DNA from: Butyricicoccus intestinisimiae
GTDB lineage: Bacteria; Bacillota; Clostridia; Oscillospirales; Butyricicoccaceae
DNA length: 64,000 bases
Assembly (NCBI RefSeq): GCF_018918345.1
Contig: NZ_JAHLQI010000003.1
Location: 248,001 to 312,000 of the forward strand
Direction: 5' to 3'
Below, in pieces: positions 26,640 to 34,558 of this stretch; position 1 is the stretch's first letter, and each line of letters opens with the position of its first letter. A model generated the notes under the pieces. That model made no database searches. It was given only the letters and a program-made list of their open reading frames with translations, and had not been told where the DNA came from. Both the position numbers and the translations under genes were made by a program.

Positions 26640-26960
26640 ATGAACTTCAAGTCCGGTGGAAAAGTAATCCAACAGCTTCGCAAGCAAAAGAATTTGACAC
26701 AGGAACAACTTGCTGAGCAAGTTGCTCTTTCTTCTAATACTATTTCTCGTATAGAACGCGGGTTGCTCATGCCCTCTGTAGCAACACTCTGTGATTTATG
26801 CAATGCATTGGAAACCAGTGCGGACAACATTCTCGCCGCATATATTCATGCAGACAGTGCGATCCGTTGGTCTCCGCTCGCAGAACAATTGCAAGCTCTT
26901 TCTCCGAAAAAACAAGAACAGGTAGAACGTATGTTAGCCTGCTTGCTGGAAATCCTCTAA
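26640..26960 (+). CDS. XRE-family helix-turn-helix regulator
   Basis: 106 residues. The N-terminal HTH is clear (VIQQLRKQKNLTQEQLAEQVALSSNTISRIERGLLMPSVATLCDLCNALETSADNIL). A short C-terminal helix follows (LSPKKQEQVERMLACLLEIL), probably for dimerisation. It is divergent from the XRE gene at 26237, with 121 bases between them for shared control. The following hairpin at 27011 may end the transcript. The two regulators form a small accessory island between repeat block 3 and the HD-domain gene. Confidence 0.82.
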   Translation: MNFKSGGKVIQQLRKQKNLTQEQLAEQVALSSNTISRIERGLLMPSVATLCDLCNALETSADNILAAYIHADSAIRWSPLAEQLQALSPKKQEQVERMLACLLEIL

Positions 26961-27010
26961 CTCTTGCCTTTTCCCCGCAGGATATGCTATACTAAAACAG
27001 AACAGAAACC

Positions 27011-27046
27011 AAAATAGCTCCCTCACTAGGGAGCTATTTTCCAATT
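27011..27046 (+). terminator. Hairpin between the XRE gene and the HD-domain gene
   Basis: 13-bp stem AAAATAGCTCCCT/AGGGAGCTATTTT with CACT loop. The T tract after it is interrupted. A promoter candidate (TTGCCT with TATACT, 26966-26994) lies just before it, so it could be an attenuator in the leader of the next gene. Confidence 0.6.
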
Positions 27047-27071
27047 TGTTTGTACAAGAGGAGGTATCTTC

Positions 27072-27566
27072 ATGTATCATCAGATTTCACGCCTGCTGCG
27101 CGCCGCGTGCGCATACAACGGCGCCGATCCGGCACGCAACCAGCATCTCATCAAGGTACACAACTACGCCCGTATGATCGCAGACGGCGAACACTTGGAC
27201 GCACACACCCAATTTGTGCTGGAAGCCGCCGCCGTGTTGCATGACATTGGCATTCACGAAGCGGAGCGCATCCATCATTCGTCTGCCGGACAGTATCAGC
27301 AGATGGAAGGTCCTGCCGTGGCACGAAAAATTCTTGCAGATTTTCCGTTTGAACAAGAGGACATCGACCGCATTTGCTGGCTCATCGCACACCATCACGT
27401 GTACAAGCCGATTGACGGCATCGACCATCAGATTTTGCTTGAAGCGGATTTTTTGGTCAACGCGTTTGAAGAACCGTACACAGAGCCGCAAATCCAGCAG
27501 TTTTATGAGACTGTCGCCGCAACAAAGACCGGCAAAGAACTGCTGCGCACACACTATTCCTCCTGA
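27072..27566 (+). CDS. HD-domain phosphohydrolase
   Basis: 164-residue single-domain metal-dependent phosphohydrolase. Metal-binding signatures: HLIKVHNYARMI (first His), AAAVLHDIGIHEAER (the HD pair), and HHSSAG...GPAVARKIL and IAHHH further along. This arrangement resembles small HD proteins acting on nucleotides or phosphosugars; the true substrate is unknown. GAGGAGG precedes the start. The 3' end (from 27555) is part of a 35-bp sequence repeated at 28093-28127 in the cupin gene. Confidence 0.85.
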   Translation: MYHQISRLLRAACAYNGADPARNQHLIKVHNYARMIADGEHLDAHTQFVLEAAAVLHDIGIHEAERIHHSSAGQYQQMEGPAVARKILADFPFEQEDIDRICWLIAHHHVYKPIDGIDHQILLEADFLVNAFEEPYTEPQIQQFYETVAATKTGKELLRTHYSS

Positions 27567-27589
27567 CGGAACACGCACAGCCAAACACA
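27555..27589 (+). repeat. Direct repeat copy 1 (left border of a putative insertion)
   Basis: 35 bp, 33 identical to 28093-28127. It covers the last codons of the HD gene plus a remnant of the 3' end of a cupin-like gene. Confidence 0.8.
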
Positions 27590-27622
27590 AGCTACTTATA
27601 AACAATTTTTATCAGAGATAAC

Positions 27623-27652
27623 TTGTAATCACTATGTCCATTGTGATATACT
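27623..27652 (+). promoter_or_regulatory. Promoter of the AT-rich cargo gene
   Basis: TTGTAA (27623-27628), 18-base spacer, TATACT (27647-27652). Confidence 0.6.
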
Positions 27653-27708
27653 GAAAACAAAAGAAACACAAAAAAATTGAAACGCATGATATTGGAGTTG
27701 AATAACTA

Positions 27709-28056
27709 ATGAGCGTTAAAAATGGTGTGATTGCAGGAGATTACAAAGGGTATGATATGATTAGATTTTTCGGGAAAATACATCTAATGGGAATCCTTCC
27801 ACCATCAATAGTAATTGATAAGACAACTGTAGAAAGATATGAAGTTGTAGATAAGAACAATGAAACCAGCATATCTAGCGCGTTTGGAAGAGCTGCTGCA
27901 GGTTCTTTGCTTTTTGGCCCTATTGGATTGGCTGCTGGATTTACTGCGCAAAAGAAAAACATTCATACAATTGCTTTGTATTTTAAAGACGGCAAAAAAA
28001 GTCTGTTAGAAGTTAACGATGCAAATTATAAGGCAATTATGAAAAAATTGTTTTAA
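27709..28056 (+). CDS. AT-rich hypothetical protein with glycine-zipper-like hydrophobic hairpin
   Basis: 115 residues, family not recognised. A beta-rich N-terminus (MIRFFGKIHLMGILPPSIVIDKTTVERYEVV) is followed by a Gly/Ala-rich hydrophobic stretch (FGRAAAGSLLFGPIGLAAGF) and a basic C-terminus. That pattern occurs in small membrane-associated proteins linked to stress or phage defence, but I cannot assign it. Codon use is strongly AT-rich compared with flanking genes. With its own promoter and terminator, and bracketed by 35-bp direct repeats, it looks like a recently acquired single-gene cassette. Confidence 0.7.
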   Translation: MSVKNGVIAGDYKGYDMIRFFGKIHLMGILPPSIVIDKTTVERYEVVDKNNETSISSAFGRAAAGSLLFGPIGLAAGFTAQKKNIHTIALYFKDGKKSLLEVNDANYKAIMKKLF

Positions 28057-28090
28057 AAATAGAACTGTTTAAATACAGTTCTATTTTTTG
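28055..28090 (+). terminator. Terminator of the AT-rich cargo gene
   Basis: AATAGAACTGT/ACAGTTCTATT stem with a 6-base loop and TTTTTT. Confidence 0.88.
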
Positions 28091-28091
28091 G

Positions 28092-28391
28092 TTATTCCTC
28101 CTGACGGAATACACACAGCCAAACACAGGGCTTGCTTGTATAGCTGACGCGGTGGCGGCAATGCGCCGGAAGATACGCCGTATCGCCTGCATGCAGTCTC
28201 TGTTTGCTGCCGTCGGCATAGGTCAGTTCCCCGATGCCCTGCAGGACGCATACCCATTCGTCCTCGCTTTGGTCATACCAGCCGGATGTCTGTCCGTTGG
28301 AAACAATGCGTTCGATGCGTGTTTTTCCCGTCAATAAAATTTCCGTCAGTTCCTGTTCCGGCAACTGTTCCGGTATGTCAAATAAATTCAT
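28092..28391 (-). CDS. Small cupin-domain protein
   Basis: 99-residue single cupin. The second half of the fold shows the motif EWVCVLQGIGELTYADG and then GDTAYLPAHCRHRVSYTSKPCVWLCVF, with the His residues of the metal site. Substrate unknown; such proteins are often annotated with cyclic or phosphomannose-isomerase-like functions without proof. The 3' end overlaps direct repeat copy 2. Its original convergent neighbour was probably the HD-domain gene before the intervening cassette arrived. Confidence 0.8.
   Translation of the reverse strand: MNLFDIPEQLPEQELTEILLTGKTRIERIVSNGQTSGWYDQSEDEWVCVLQGIGELTYADGSKQRLHAGDTAYLPAHCRHRVSYTSKPCVWLCVFRQEE
28093..28127 (+). repeat. Direct repeat copy 2 (right border of a putative insertion)
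   Basis: 35 bp lying at the 3' end of the cupin gene; two mismatches to 27555-27589. The spacing from copy to copy is 538 bp. Confidence 0.8.
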
Positions 28392-28417
28392 AGTTTCCTC
28401 CAGAAAGGATGTATGTT

Positions 28418-29050
28418 ATGTCTGAAATTCAGAACAATACGTTTACTTGTCCGCAGTGCGGAGAAGATGGCCCGCTCCAGATGTGGACGAGCATCAATGT
28501 CGCACACGATCCGGATGCGCGCCGCCGCATTGAAGATTTGTCTGTTTTCGAATGGACTTGCCCAAACTGCAAAAAAACAGCACTGGTACTGCATCCCTGT
28601 CTGTACCATGACCCAGCCAATGAATTCATGGTATGGTTCGCACCGGACGGAGAAGTCGCAGAAGATACCCGTGATTTTTCTCAGCTCAATGACTACACCC
28701 TGCGCACCACCAAGACTCCGAACGAGTTCCGCGAAAAAATCAATATTCTGGAACGGCATTTGGATGACCGCGCATTGGAGCTGACCAAGCTCATCCTCAT
28801 CATGCAGCTGTCCCGCGACAATGTGGACGTCGTAGACGTCGTATTCCACAGCATAGATACTTCCGGCCGCTTTGTATTTGTTCTCGTACATCCGGACGGC
28901 GTCGAGCAGTATCTGCGTCTTCCGCCGGAGACATATCAAAAGTTCGCCAACGATGTGCGCGACTATCTGTATACACCGGCGCGCGGTTTCCAGACCATTG
29001 ACCTGAATTGGGCAAAGGATTCTCTGGAATTGCTCAAGGATATGCATTGA
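28418..29050 (+). CDS. CpXC-domain protein
   Basis: 210 residues. Two CxxC knuckles, FTCPQCGEDG and WTCPNCKKTA, about 40 residues apart, form the zinc-ribbon-like CpXC domain. The C-terminal half is hydrophilic with HLDDRALELTKLILIMQ and FVFVLVHPDGVEQYLRLPPETYQKF. The ATG at 28418 is chosen because the one at 28409 is too close to the AAAGGA ribosome site. Function unknown for the family. It ends in its own terminator. Confidence 0.8.
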   Translation: MSEIQNNTFTCPQCGEDGPLQMWTSINVAHDPDARRRIEDLSVFEWTCPNCKKTALVLHPCLYHDPANEFMVWFAPDGEVAEDTRDFSQLNDYTLRTTKTPNEFREKINILERHLDDRALELTKLILIMQLSRDNVDVVDVVFHSIDTSGRFVFVLVHPDGVEQYLRLPPETYQKFANDVRDYLYTPARGFQTIDLNWAKDSLELLKDMH

Positions 29051-29056
29051 TTGACA

Positions 29057-29087
29057 TTGGCTCTCCCAAAAGGAGAGCCTTTTTTTA
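29057..29087 (+). terminator. Terminator of the CpXC gene
   Basis: GGCTCTCC/AGGAGAGCC stem and a seven-T tract. Confidence 0.85.
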
Positions 29088-29168
29088 TGCGCCGCATTTT
29101 CAGCCATGTGATAGCATCACTCTTTTGTTAGCGTATCGCACTGCGAGTGTCCTGTCAATAGATTGGCA

Positions 29169-29203
29169 GCAAAAAAGGCGTCCCGCTCGCGCGAGACGCC
29201 TTC
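29169..29203 (-). terminator. Terminator of iolG copy 1
   Basis: GGCGTC...GACGCC stem with inner CGC/GCG pairing, then TTTTTTGC on the minus strand. Confidence 0.85.
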
Positions 29204-29234
29204 TCTGTATCGTGTTATTTAGGCAATTGGATAA

Positions 29235-30260
29235 TTACTCAGCAACCTTAACCCAAGCACCGCCGTTGCGGCAGGACTCGGTTGCAGCAGCAGCCATCAG
29301 TACCGGACGCAGGCCATCGAATGCGCCAACTACGGTCGGCTTGTCGTTTACGATGGAGTCGATGAAGTACTTGATCTGCTCGATGAATGCATCGTTGTAA
29401 CGCTCCAGGAAGAACCACTTCGGCTTCTCGGATACTGCGCCGTCAACGGTGGTGATGGTAGCAGTGGAGTTCAGATCGTTCTGATCTGCTGCCATGCCCT
29501 TAGAGCCGAATACTTCTACTCTCTGGTCGTAGCCGTATACTGCCTGACGGGAGTTGTTGATGGTAGCGATTGCGCCGTTTGCCATCTTCATGGTAACAAC
29601 TGCGGTATCTACATCCGGAATGCCGGACTCTTCCTGCAGGTTCGGGTTAACCAGGCAGGAACCTACTGCGGAAATCTCTACTGCCTCAGAACCGGACAGG
29701 TAACGAACCATGTCGAAGTCATGGATCATCATATCATAGAAGATGCCGCCGGATACTGCTACGTAAGATGCCGGTGGTGGCTCCGGATCGCGGGAAGTTA
29801 CGTTGATGTAATGCGGATCGCCAATCTTGCCTTCCTTCACTGCATCAGCAACTGCCTTGTGGTTGTGGTCGAAGCGGCGGTTGAAACCTACCTGGAACTT
29901 TACGCCCTTCTCTTCTACCAGTGCCAGCAGCTTCTTGATCTTCTCGATATCATAGTCGATCGGCTTCTCGCAGAATACATTCTTGCCAGCCTTTACTGCT
30001 TCCATGGAAACCTCGCAATGGGTATCGGTGGAAGAGCAAACCATAACTACGTCAACGTCCGGATTGTTTACAACGTCCATGTAGTTGGTAGATACGTTGG
30101 TGATGCCGCGCTCTGCCAGCCACTCACGTGCGCCGGACTTATCCAGCATCGGATCAGCAGCAGCTACTACTTCAGCGCCGTCGATGTTGTTAAGCAGATT
30201 GTTGATGTGCAGCTTACCAATTCTGCCGCAGCCAATTACGCCAAACTTTAAATTTGCCAT
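29235..30260 (-). CDS. iolG: Inositol 2-dehydrogenase (IolG-type), copy 1
   Basis: Gfo/Idh/MocA family, 341 residues. Oxidises myo-inositol (and possibly D-chiro-inositol) to the inosose with NAD+. Rossmann motif FGVIGCGRIGKLH at the N-terminus, the family Lys in NVFCEKPIDYD (about residue 100), substrate-region FQVGFNRRFD, and the GIFYDMMIHDFDMVRYL segment with the catalytic His/Asp. It differs from copy 2 by a single residue that I can find (Phe for Tyr in VVGAFDG). It is the last gene after the symporter (130 bases apart) and ends in the duplicated terminator. The assignment to inositol rests on iolE, iolB and iolD nearby. Confidence 0.85.
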   Translation of the reverse strand: MANLKFGVIGCGRIGKLHINNLLNNIDGAEVVAAADPMLDKSGAREWLAERGITNVSTNYMDVVNNPDVDVVMVCSSTDTHCEVSMEAVKAGKNVFCEKPIDYDIEKIKKLLALVEEKGVKFQVGFNRRFDHNHKAVADAVKEGKIGDPHYINVTSRDPEPPPASYVAVSGGIFYDMMIHDFDMVRYLSGSEAVEISAVGSCLVNPNLQEESGIPDVDTAVVTMKMANGAIATINNSRQAVYGYDQRVEVFGSKGMAADQNDLNSTATITTVDGAVSEKPKWFFLERYNDAFIEQIKYFIDSIVNDKPTVVGAFDGLRPVLMAAAATESCRNGGAWVKVAE

Positions 30261-30389
30261 AAGACATTCTCCTTTTTTATGATAGAAAATAGATGATTGT
30301 TCTGTATGTTGAGAGTCGCATCCAGCGGCATAGTTGCCGCCGGATGCTATGGAGAGAGTGCACGAAAAGATCGTGCCGTGTTATCAAAA

Positions 30390-32060
30390 TTATGCGGCAA
30401 TGCCAATCGGAGAGAAGAAGATATAAATGCCGACAGCAATGGCAATGCCTATGATGCAGACGATGTGACGATACTTCCACGGTGTCAAATCAACGGTACC
30501 ATCCTCCGGAGCCTTCCACTCTTCCACTGCCTTGAACTTGTTGAGATACATCATGATGAGCAGCTCAATGACGAACATCACAGCAATGGCATACAGATAA
30601 TGAATCGGCTCACCGCTGGTCGGATAGCACGGCTTGATAATCATAAATGCGCCGTAGCATACCACATGAACAACGGTAATCAGGAACGGGGTGTATTTCG
30701 GAACGCGGCGGAAGACAATCGCGCCGAGCACGGTAAACAGAATCGGCATCGAAACGAACTGCGACAGCGAGTTCAGGAAGGTTGTGATGCCGTTTGCGTA
30801 CATAACGAACGGGGAAATAATAATGGCAATGACACCAGCGATAGTAGCATAAATCTTTGCTACACGAACATAGAACACATCGGTCTTGCCCGGGCACAGA
30901 ATCGGACGGAACAAGTCCAGTGTAAACATGGTTGCTGCAGAATTCAGCACGGAGTTAAACGAAGAGAGAATTGCACCGAACAGAACGGCTGCGAAAAAGC
31001 CCATGATCGGCTTCGGCACAACAGCGGAAACCAGTGCCGGATACGCAAAGTCAATCGCACTGCTGCCAGCTGCCTGAATTTTATCCTGAATGGACGGCAG
31101 GAAGTAGGCAATAACACCCGGCAGTACCAGATAGAAGAAACCAAGGGTCTTGAGGAATCCACAGAAGATCGCACCCTTCTGACCTTCCTTCAGAGATTTT
31201 GCAGCCAGTGCGCGCTGAACGAACGACTGGTTGCAGCACCACCAATACAGGTTGTTAAACAGCATACCGGTGAAAATCAGCGGCCACGGCAGAGCCGGTT
31301 CTCTGGCATCCCATGCAGCCCATGCATTGAGCTTTGTCGGTTCCGTATGTACCATGTACTGGAAGCCAGCGATAATGCCGCCGCCAGAAGTCTCATGACC
31401 CAGCAGAGCCAGACCGAGGAACGGAATCATCAGACCGCCAATAATCAAGCCAATGCCATTGATGGTATCGGATACAGCAACCGCCTTCAGACCACCAAAG
31501 ATCGCATAGCAGCCACCGATAATACCGATAATAACACACAGGACAGCAACTGCGCTGAATTTGCTCAAATTGAAGATGCCGGAAATATCAAAGATATTTT
31601 CAAAAACAACCGCACCGGAATACAGGATAACCGGCAGGTTCAGAATGGAGTACATAATGACAATAACCAGAGAGAACATGGTTCTGGTCTTTCTGCCAAA
31701 ACGTGCTTCCATCAGCTGCGGCATGGTTGTCGTACCCATTTTCAAATAGGTCGGCAGGAAGAAATATGCCAGCGCAAACAGGGTAAACAGCGAACCTACT
31801 TCCCAGCCAATCGGGCTCATATTAGAGCCCCAGCCCTGGCCATTGGTTCCGACCAGCTGTTCTGCGGACAGATTCGTCAACAGCAGCGAACCAGCAATGA
31901 CAATACCCGGCAGACCGCGGCCTGCAAGGAAATAGCCTTCTGCTGTTTCCAGATTGTCTCCCTTGGTTTTCCATGCAGCCACAACGGCAACCAGCACGGT
32001 AAAGAATAGGAAGCTAATCGCTATCCAGCCAAATGAACTAAAAAAACTCATATACATCAC
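30390..32060 (-). CDS. Sodium:solute symporter (SSS family), probable inositol transporter
   Basis: 556-residue polytopic membrane protein of the SSS/SLC5 fold. Typical segments: GLPGIVIAGSLLLTNLSAEQLVGTNGQ, FGGLKAVAVSDTINGIGLIIGG, NNLYWWCCNQSFVQRALAAKSLKEGQKG and GFFAAVLFGAILSSFNSVLNSAATMFTLD, the last being the conserved sodium-site region. It is cotranscribed with iolG copy 1. Its promoter (32123-32151) lies among repeated operator candidates. It is a paralogue of the symporter at 45950, with long identical stretches. Inositol as substrate is inferred from context; other polyols are possible. Confidence 0.85.
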   Translation of the reverse strand: MMYMSFFSSFGWIAISFLFFTVLVAVVAAWKTKGDNLETAEGYFLAGRGLPGIVIAGSLLLTNLSAEQLVGTNGQGWGSNMSPIGWEVGSLFTLFALAYFFLPTYLKMGTTTMPQLMEARFGRKTRTMFSLVIVIMYSILNLPVILYSGAVVFENIFDISGIFNLSKFSAVAVLCVIIGIIGGCYAIFGGLKAVAVSDTINGIGLIIGGLMIPFLGLALLGHETSGGGIIAGFQYMVHTEPTKLNAWAAWDAREPALPWPLIFTGMLFNNLYWWCCNQSFVQRALAAKSLKEGQKGAIFCGFLKTLGFFYLVLPGVIAYFLPSIQDKIQAAGSSAIDFAYPALVSAVVPKPIMGFFAAVLFGAILSSFNSVLNSAATMFTLDLFRPILCPGKTDVFYVRVAKIYATIAGVIAIIISPFVMYANGITTFLNSLSQFVSMPILFTVLGAIVFRRVPKYTPFLITVVHVVCYGAFMIIKPCYPTSGEPIHYLYAIAVMFVIELLIMMYLNKFKAVEEWKAPEDGTVDLTPWKYRHIVCIIGIAIAVGIYIFFSPIGIAA

Positions 32061-32109
32061 TCTTTCCCATAAATACGAATTTCCCGTTTTCTCTATTCAC
32101 GCGTGTCCC

Positions 32110-32302
32110 TTTCGGTGCTTTTATGATACTACATTTCGTGCTTTTGTTCAATAGAATCAAGCGAGTATCATTTTTCCGTGCAAAATCCCGTAAATTTGCA
32201 CAATATTCCCAGTGCTTTCTCGTAGTCCGCACTAAAATTCCGTACTTTTGAGTGACATTTTTGTTTTTTTAGCCCGTTTTCCGTGCATTTGCACGAAAAA
32301 CG
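32110..32302. promoter_or_regulatory. Symporter promoter within an array of repeated operator candidates
   Basis: Minus-strand promoter: TTGAAC (32146-32151), spacer 17, TATCAT (32123-32128). Around it a motif of the type TTTCCGTGC(TTTT) recurs on the plus strand. It occurs at 32110-32122 (at the predicted start site), 32134-32145 (inside the spacer), 32171-32185, 32237-32249 and 32277-32302. The last copy is a full palindrome (TTTTCCGTGC..GCACGAAAA). This spacing suggests cooperative binding by one regulator. Confidence 0.55.
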
Positions 32303-32319
32303 TTTTTGATTCTTTGTGC

Positions 32320-32354
32320 GCAAAAAAGGCGTCCCGCTCGCGCGAGACGCCTTC
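32320..32354 (-). terminator. Terminator of iolG copy 2
   Basis: Same hairpin as in copy 1; six T residues follow on the minus strand. Confidence 0.85.
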
Positions 32355-32385
32355 TCTGTATCGTGTTATTTAGGCAATTGGGTAA

Positions 32386-33411
32386 TTACTCAGCAACCTT
32401 AACCCAAGCACCGCCGTTGCGGCAGGACTCGGTTGCAGCAGCAGCCATCAGTACCGGACGCAGGCCATCGTATGCGCCAACTACGGTCGGCTTGTCGTTT
32501 ACGATGGAGTCGATGAAGTACTTGATCTGCTCGATGAATGCATCGTTGTAACGCTCCAGGAAGAACCACTTCGGCTTCTCGGATACTGCGCCGTCAACGG
32601 TGGTGATGGTAGCAGTGGAGTTCAGATCGTTCTGATCTGCTGCCATGCCCTTAGAGCCGAATACTTCTACTCTCTGGTCATAGCCGTATACTGCCTGACG
32701 GGAGTTGTTGATGGTAGCGATTGCGCCGTTTGCCATCTTCATGGTAACAACTGCGGTATCTACATCCGGAATGCCGGACTCTTCCTGCAGGTTCGGGTTA
32801 ACCAGGCAGGAACCTACTGCGGAAATCTCTACTGCCTCAGAACCGGACAGGTAACGAACCATGTCAAAGTCATGGATCATCATATCATAGAAGATACCGC
32901 CGGATACTGCTACGTAAGATGCCGGTGGTGGCTCCGGATCGCGGGAAGTTACGTTGATGTAATGCGGATCGCCAATCTTGCCTTCCTTCACTGCATCAGC
33001 AACTGCCTTGTGGTTGTGGTCGAAGCGGCGGTTGAAACCTACCTGGAACTTTACGCCCTTCTCTTCTACCAGTGCCAGCAGCTTCTTGATCTTCTCGATA
33101 TCATAGTCGATCGGCTTCTCGCAGAATACATTCTTGCCAGCCTTTACTGCTTCCATGGAAACCTCGCAATGGGTATCGGTGGAAGAGCAAACCATTACTA
33201 CGTCAACGTCCGGATTGTTTACAACGTCCATATAGTTGGTGGATACGTTGGTGATGCCGCGCTCTGCCAGCCACTCACGTGCGCCGGACTTATCCAGCAT
33301 CGGATCTGCTGCAGCTACTACCTCAGCACCGTCGATGTTGTTGAGCAGATTGTTGATGTGCAGCTTACCAATTCTGCCGCAGCCAATTACGCCAAACTTT
33401 AAATTTGCCAT
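32386..33411 (-). CDS. iolG: Inositol 2-dehydrogenase (IolG-type), copy 2
   Basis: 341 residues, practically identical to copy 1 (Tyr in VVGAYDG is the only change I find). It is the second gene of an operon with iolE, 102 bases downstream of it, behind a hairpin at 33459-33483. The ribosome site (AAGGAGAG) and upstream context differ from copy 1, so the two copies are under different translation signals. Having one copy in the transport unit and one in the catabolic unit would keep dehydrogenase in step with either. Confidence 0.85.
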   Translation of the reverse strand: MANLKFGVIGCGRIGKLHINNLLNNIDGAEVVAAADPMLDKSGAREWLAERGITNVSTNYMDVVNNPDVDVVMVCSSTDTHCEVSMEAVKAGKNVFCEKPIDYDIEKIKKLLALVEEKGVKFQVGFNRRFDHNHKAVADAVKEGKIGDPHYINVTSRDPEPPPASYVAVSGGIFYDMMIHDFDMVRYLSGSEAVEISAVGSCLVNPNLQEESGIPDVDTAVVTMKMANGAIATINNSRQAVYGYDQRVEVFGSKGMAADQNDLNSTATITTVDGAVSEKPKWFFLERYNDAFIEQIKYFIDSIVNDKPTVVGAYDGLRPVLMAAAATESCRNGGAWVKVAE

Positions 33412-33458
33412 GACCTTTTCTCTCCTTGTCTATACTTGTTAATCAAGCCAGAAATCTG

Positions 33459-33483
33459 GATACCCGCGTTTGCAGGTATCCAG
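33459..33483 (-). other. Intercistronic hairpin between iolE and iolG copy 2
   Basis: CTGGATACC/GGTATCCAG stem with a 7-base loop, not followed by a T tract on the minus strand. It is more likely an mRNA-stability or processing element than a terminator. Confidence 0.5.
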
Positions 33484-33513
33484 TTTTCATCTAACATTAC
33501 GTGATTCTGTTTC

Positions 33514-34413
33514 TTACTTAGCCATCAGGTCAGTGATGTACTCGTAAGCCATCTTTGCGTACTTGAACGGGTTAGCCTTAGCCGGATCCTGCTCAGCCTC
33601 AACCATGATCCAGCCCTCGTAACCGATCTCGTCCAGCTTTCTCAGAACCGGCTCGAAGTCTACGCAGCCTTCCGGATCGCCCGGAACGGTGAATGCGCCG
33701 TTACGAACCGACTTCAGGAAGGACCAGCTCTCCTTGATAGCCTGATCGCAAATGGCTCTACGCATGTTCTTCAGATGTACATGACCGATTCTGTTCGGGA
33801 ACTCGTTCAGAATTGCCATCGGATCTACTTCAGAGAAGGTCCAGTGACCGGTATCGTAGCACAGCAGCAGGTCGTCGCTGGTGTTGTTCAGCATACGCTC
33901 GGTCTCTTCCAGAGTCTGTACGCAGGTACCCATGTGATGATGGAAGCAAGCGCGAATGCCGTTGCTCTTTGCGTACTCAGCCAGCTTGTTCAGGCCGTCG
34001 CACATCTGAGCGAACTCAGCATCGGTAAAGCGAGCCTTGTTCTTGAAGATGGACAGATCCGGATTGCCCTGAATAGAATAGGACTGCTCAGAAATGTTGA
34101 TAGCAGTTGCGCCTGCGTAGCACAGGTACTCAATTTCCTTTTTGAACTCCTCGAAGGTCTCCTCGAACGGCTTGGTGCCGAGGAAAGAAGAGAACCACTT
34201 GGATGCAACGGTCATGCCGCGCAGATCCAGAGCTTCCTTGAGTTCCTTCACGTCAGACGGATACTTATGACCGATTTCACATCCGGTGAAACCTGCCAGA
34301 CGCATCTCGGAAATGCACTGCTGGAATGTATTCTCGTCGCCGAGATCCCACATATCATCGTTGGACCAGCCGATCGGGCAGATACCAAGCTTGACATCCT
34401 TGTTTGTGAACAT
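33514..34413 (-). CDS. iolE: Myo-inosose-2 dehydratase
   Basis: Second step of inositol catabolism: dehydrates 2-keto-myo-inositol to the trihydroxycyclohexane-dione that IolD hydrolyses. 299 residues from the preferred ATG at 34413, which has GGAGGTG eight bases upstream; the GTG at 34419 is less well placed. TIM-barrel of the xylose-isomerase type: LGICPIGWSNDDMWDLG at the N-terminus, AGFTGCEIGHKYP, CFHHHMGTCVQT, LLLCYDTGHWTF, and HVHLKNMR carry the metal ligands. First gene of the iolE-iolG2 unit. Confidence 0.93.
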   Translation of the reverse strand: MFTNKDVKLGICPIGWSNDDMWDLGDENTFQQCISEMRLAGFTGCEIGHKYPSDVKELKEALDLRGMTVASKWFSSFLGTKPFEETFEEFKKEIEYLCYAGATAINISEQSYSIQGNPDLSIFKNKARFTDAEFAQMCDGLNKLAEYAKSNGIRACFHHHMGTCVQTLEETERMLNNTSDDLLLCYDTGHWTFSEVDPMAILNEFPNRIGHVHLKNMRRAICDQAIKESWSFLKSVRNGAFTVPGDPEGCVDFEPVLRKLDEIGYEGWIMVEAEQDPAKANPFKYAKMAYEYITDLMAK

Positions 34414-34529
34414 AATCACAACACCTCCATGATTTTATACCTCTGCGGCCGCCTGTTTTCCCGACGAAAACCTCTCCAAATTTCCGTATCACGCGGCAAC
34501 AGATAATAGGCTTGTTTCCTACACTCTTT

Positions 34530-34558
34530 ATGATATAGGATACCTGCCTATTTGTCAA
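34530..34558 (-). promoter_or_regulatory. Promoter of iolE
   Basis: Minus strand: TTGACA (34553-34558), spacer 17, TATCAT (34530-34535). The same -10 sequence is used by the symporter promoter. Confidence 0.7.

Larger units (their letters stand above)
29169..30260 (-). repeat. iolG duplication, copy 1 (1,092 bp)
   Basis: Identical in length to 32320-33411, with about a dozen substitutions and no indels seen. The duplicated segment starts at the terminator and ends exactly at the start codon; upstream leaders differ. Confidence 0.95.
32320..33411 (-). repeat. iolG duplication, copy 2 (1,092 bp)
   Basis: Matches 29169-30260 from the terminator to the start codon. Most of the substitutions cluster near the gene's 5' end, a pattern consistent with gene conversion over the rest. 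Confidence 0.95.

Noticed and set aside
26237-26960. Divergent XRE pair as a toxin-antitoxin or prophage control region
   Set aside because: No toxin, integrase or phage gene lies within reach, so only the regulators themselves can be supported.
30297-32009. A 570-codon plus-strand ORF opposite the symporter, and a similar one at 46160-47572
   Set aside because: Antisense shadows of two clear SSS symporters.
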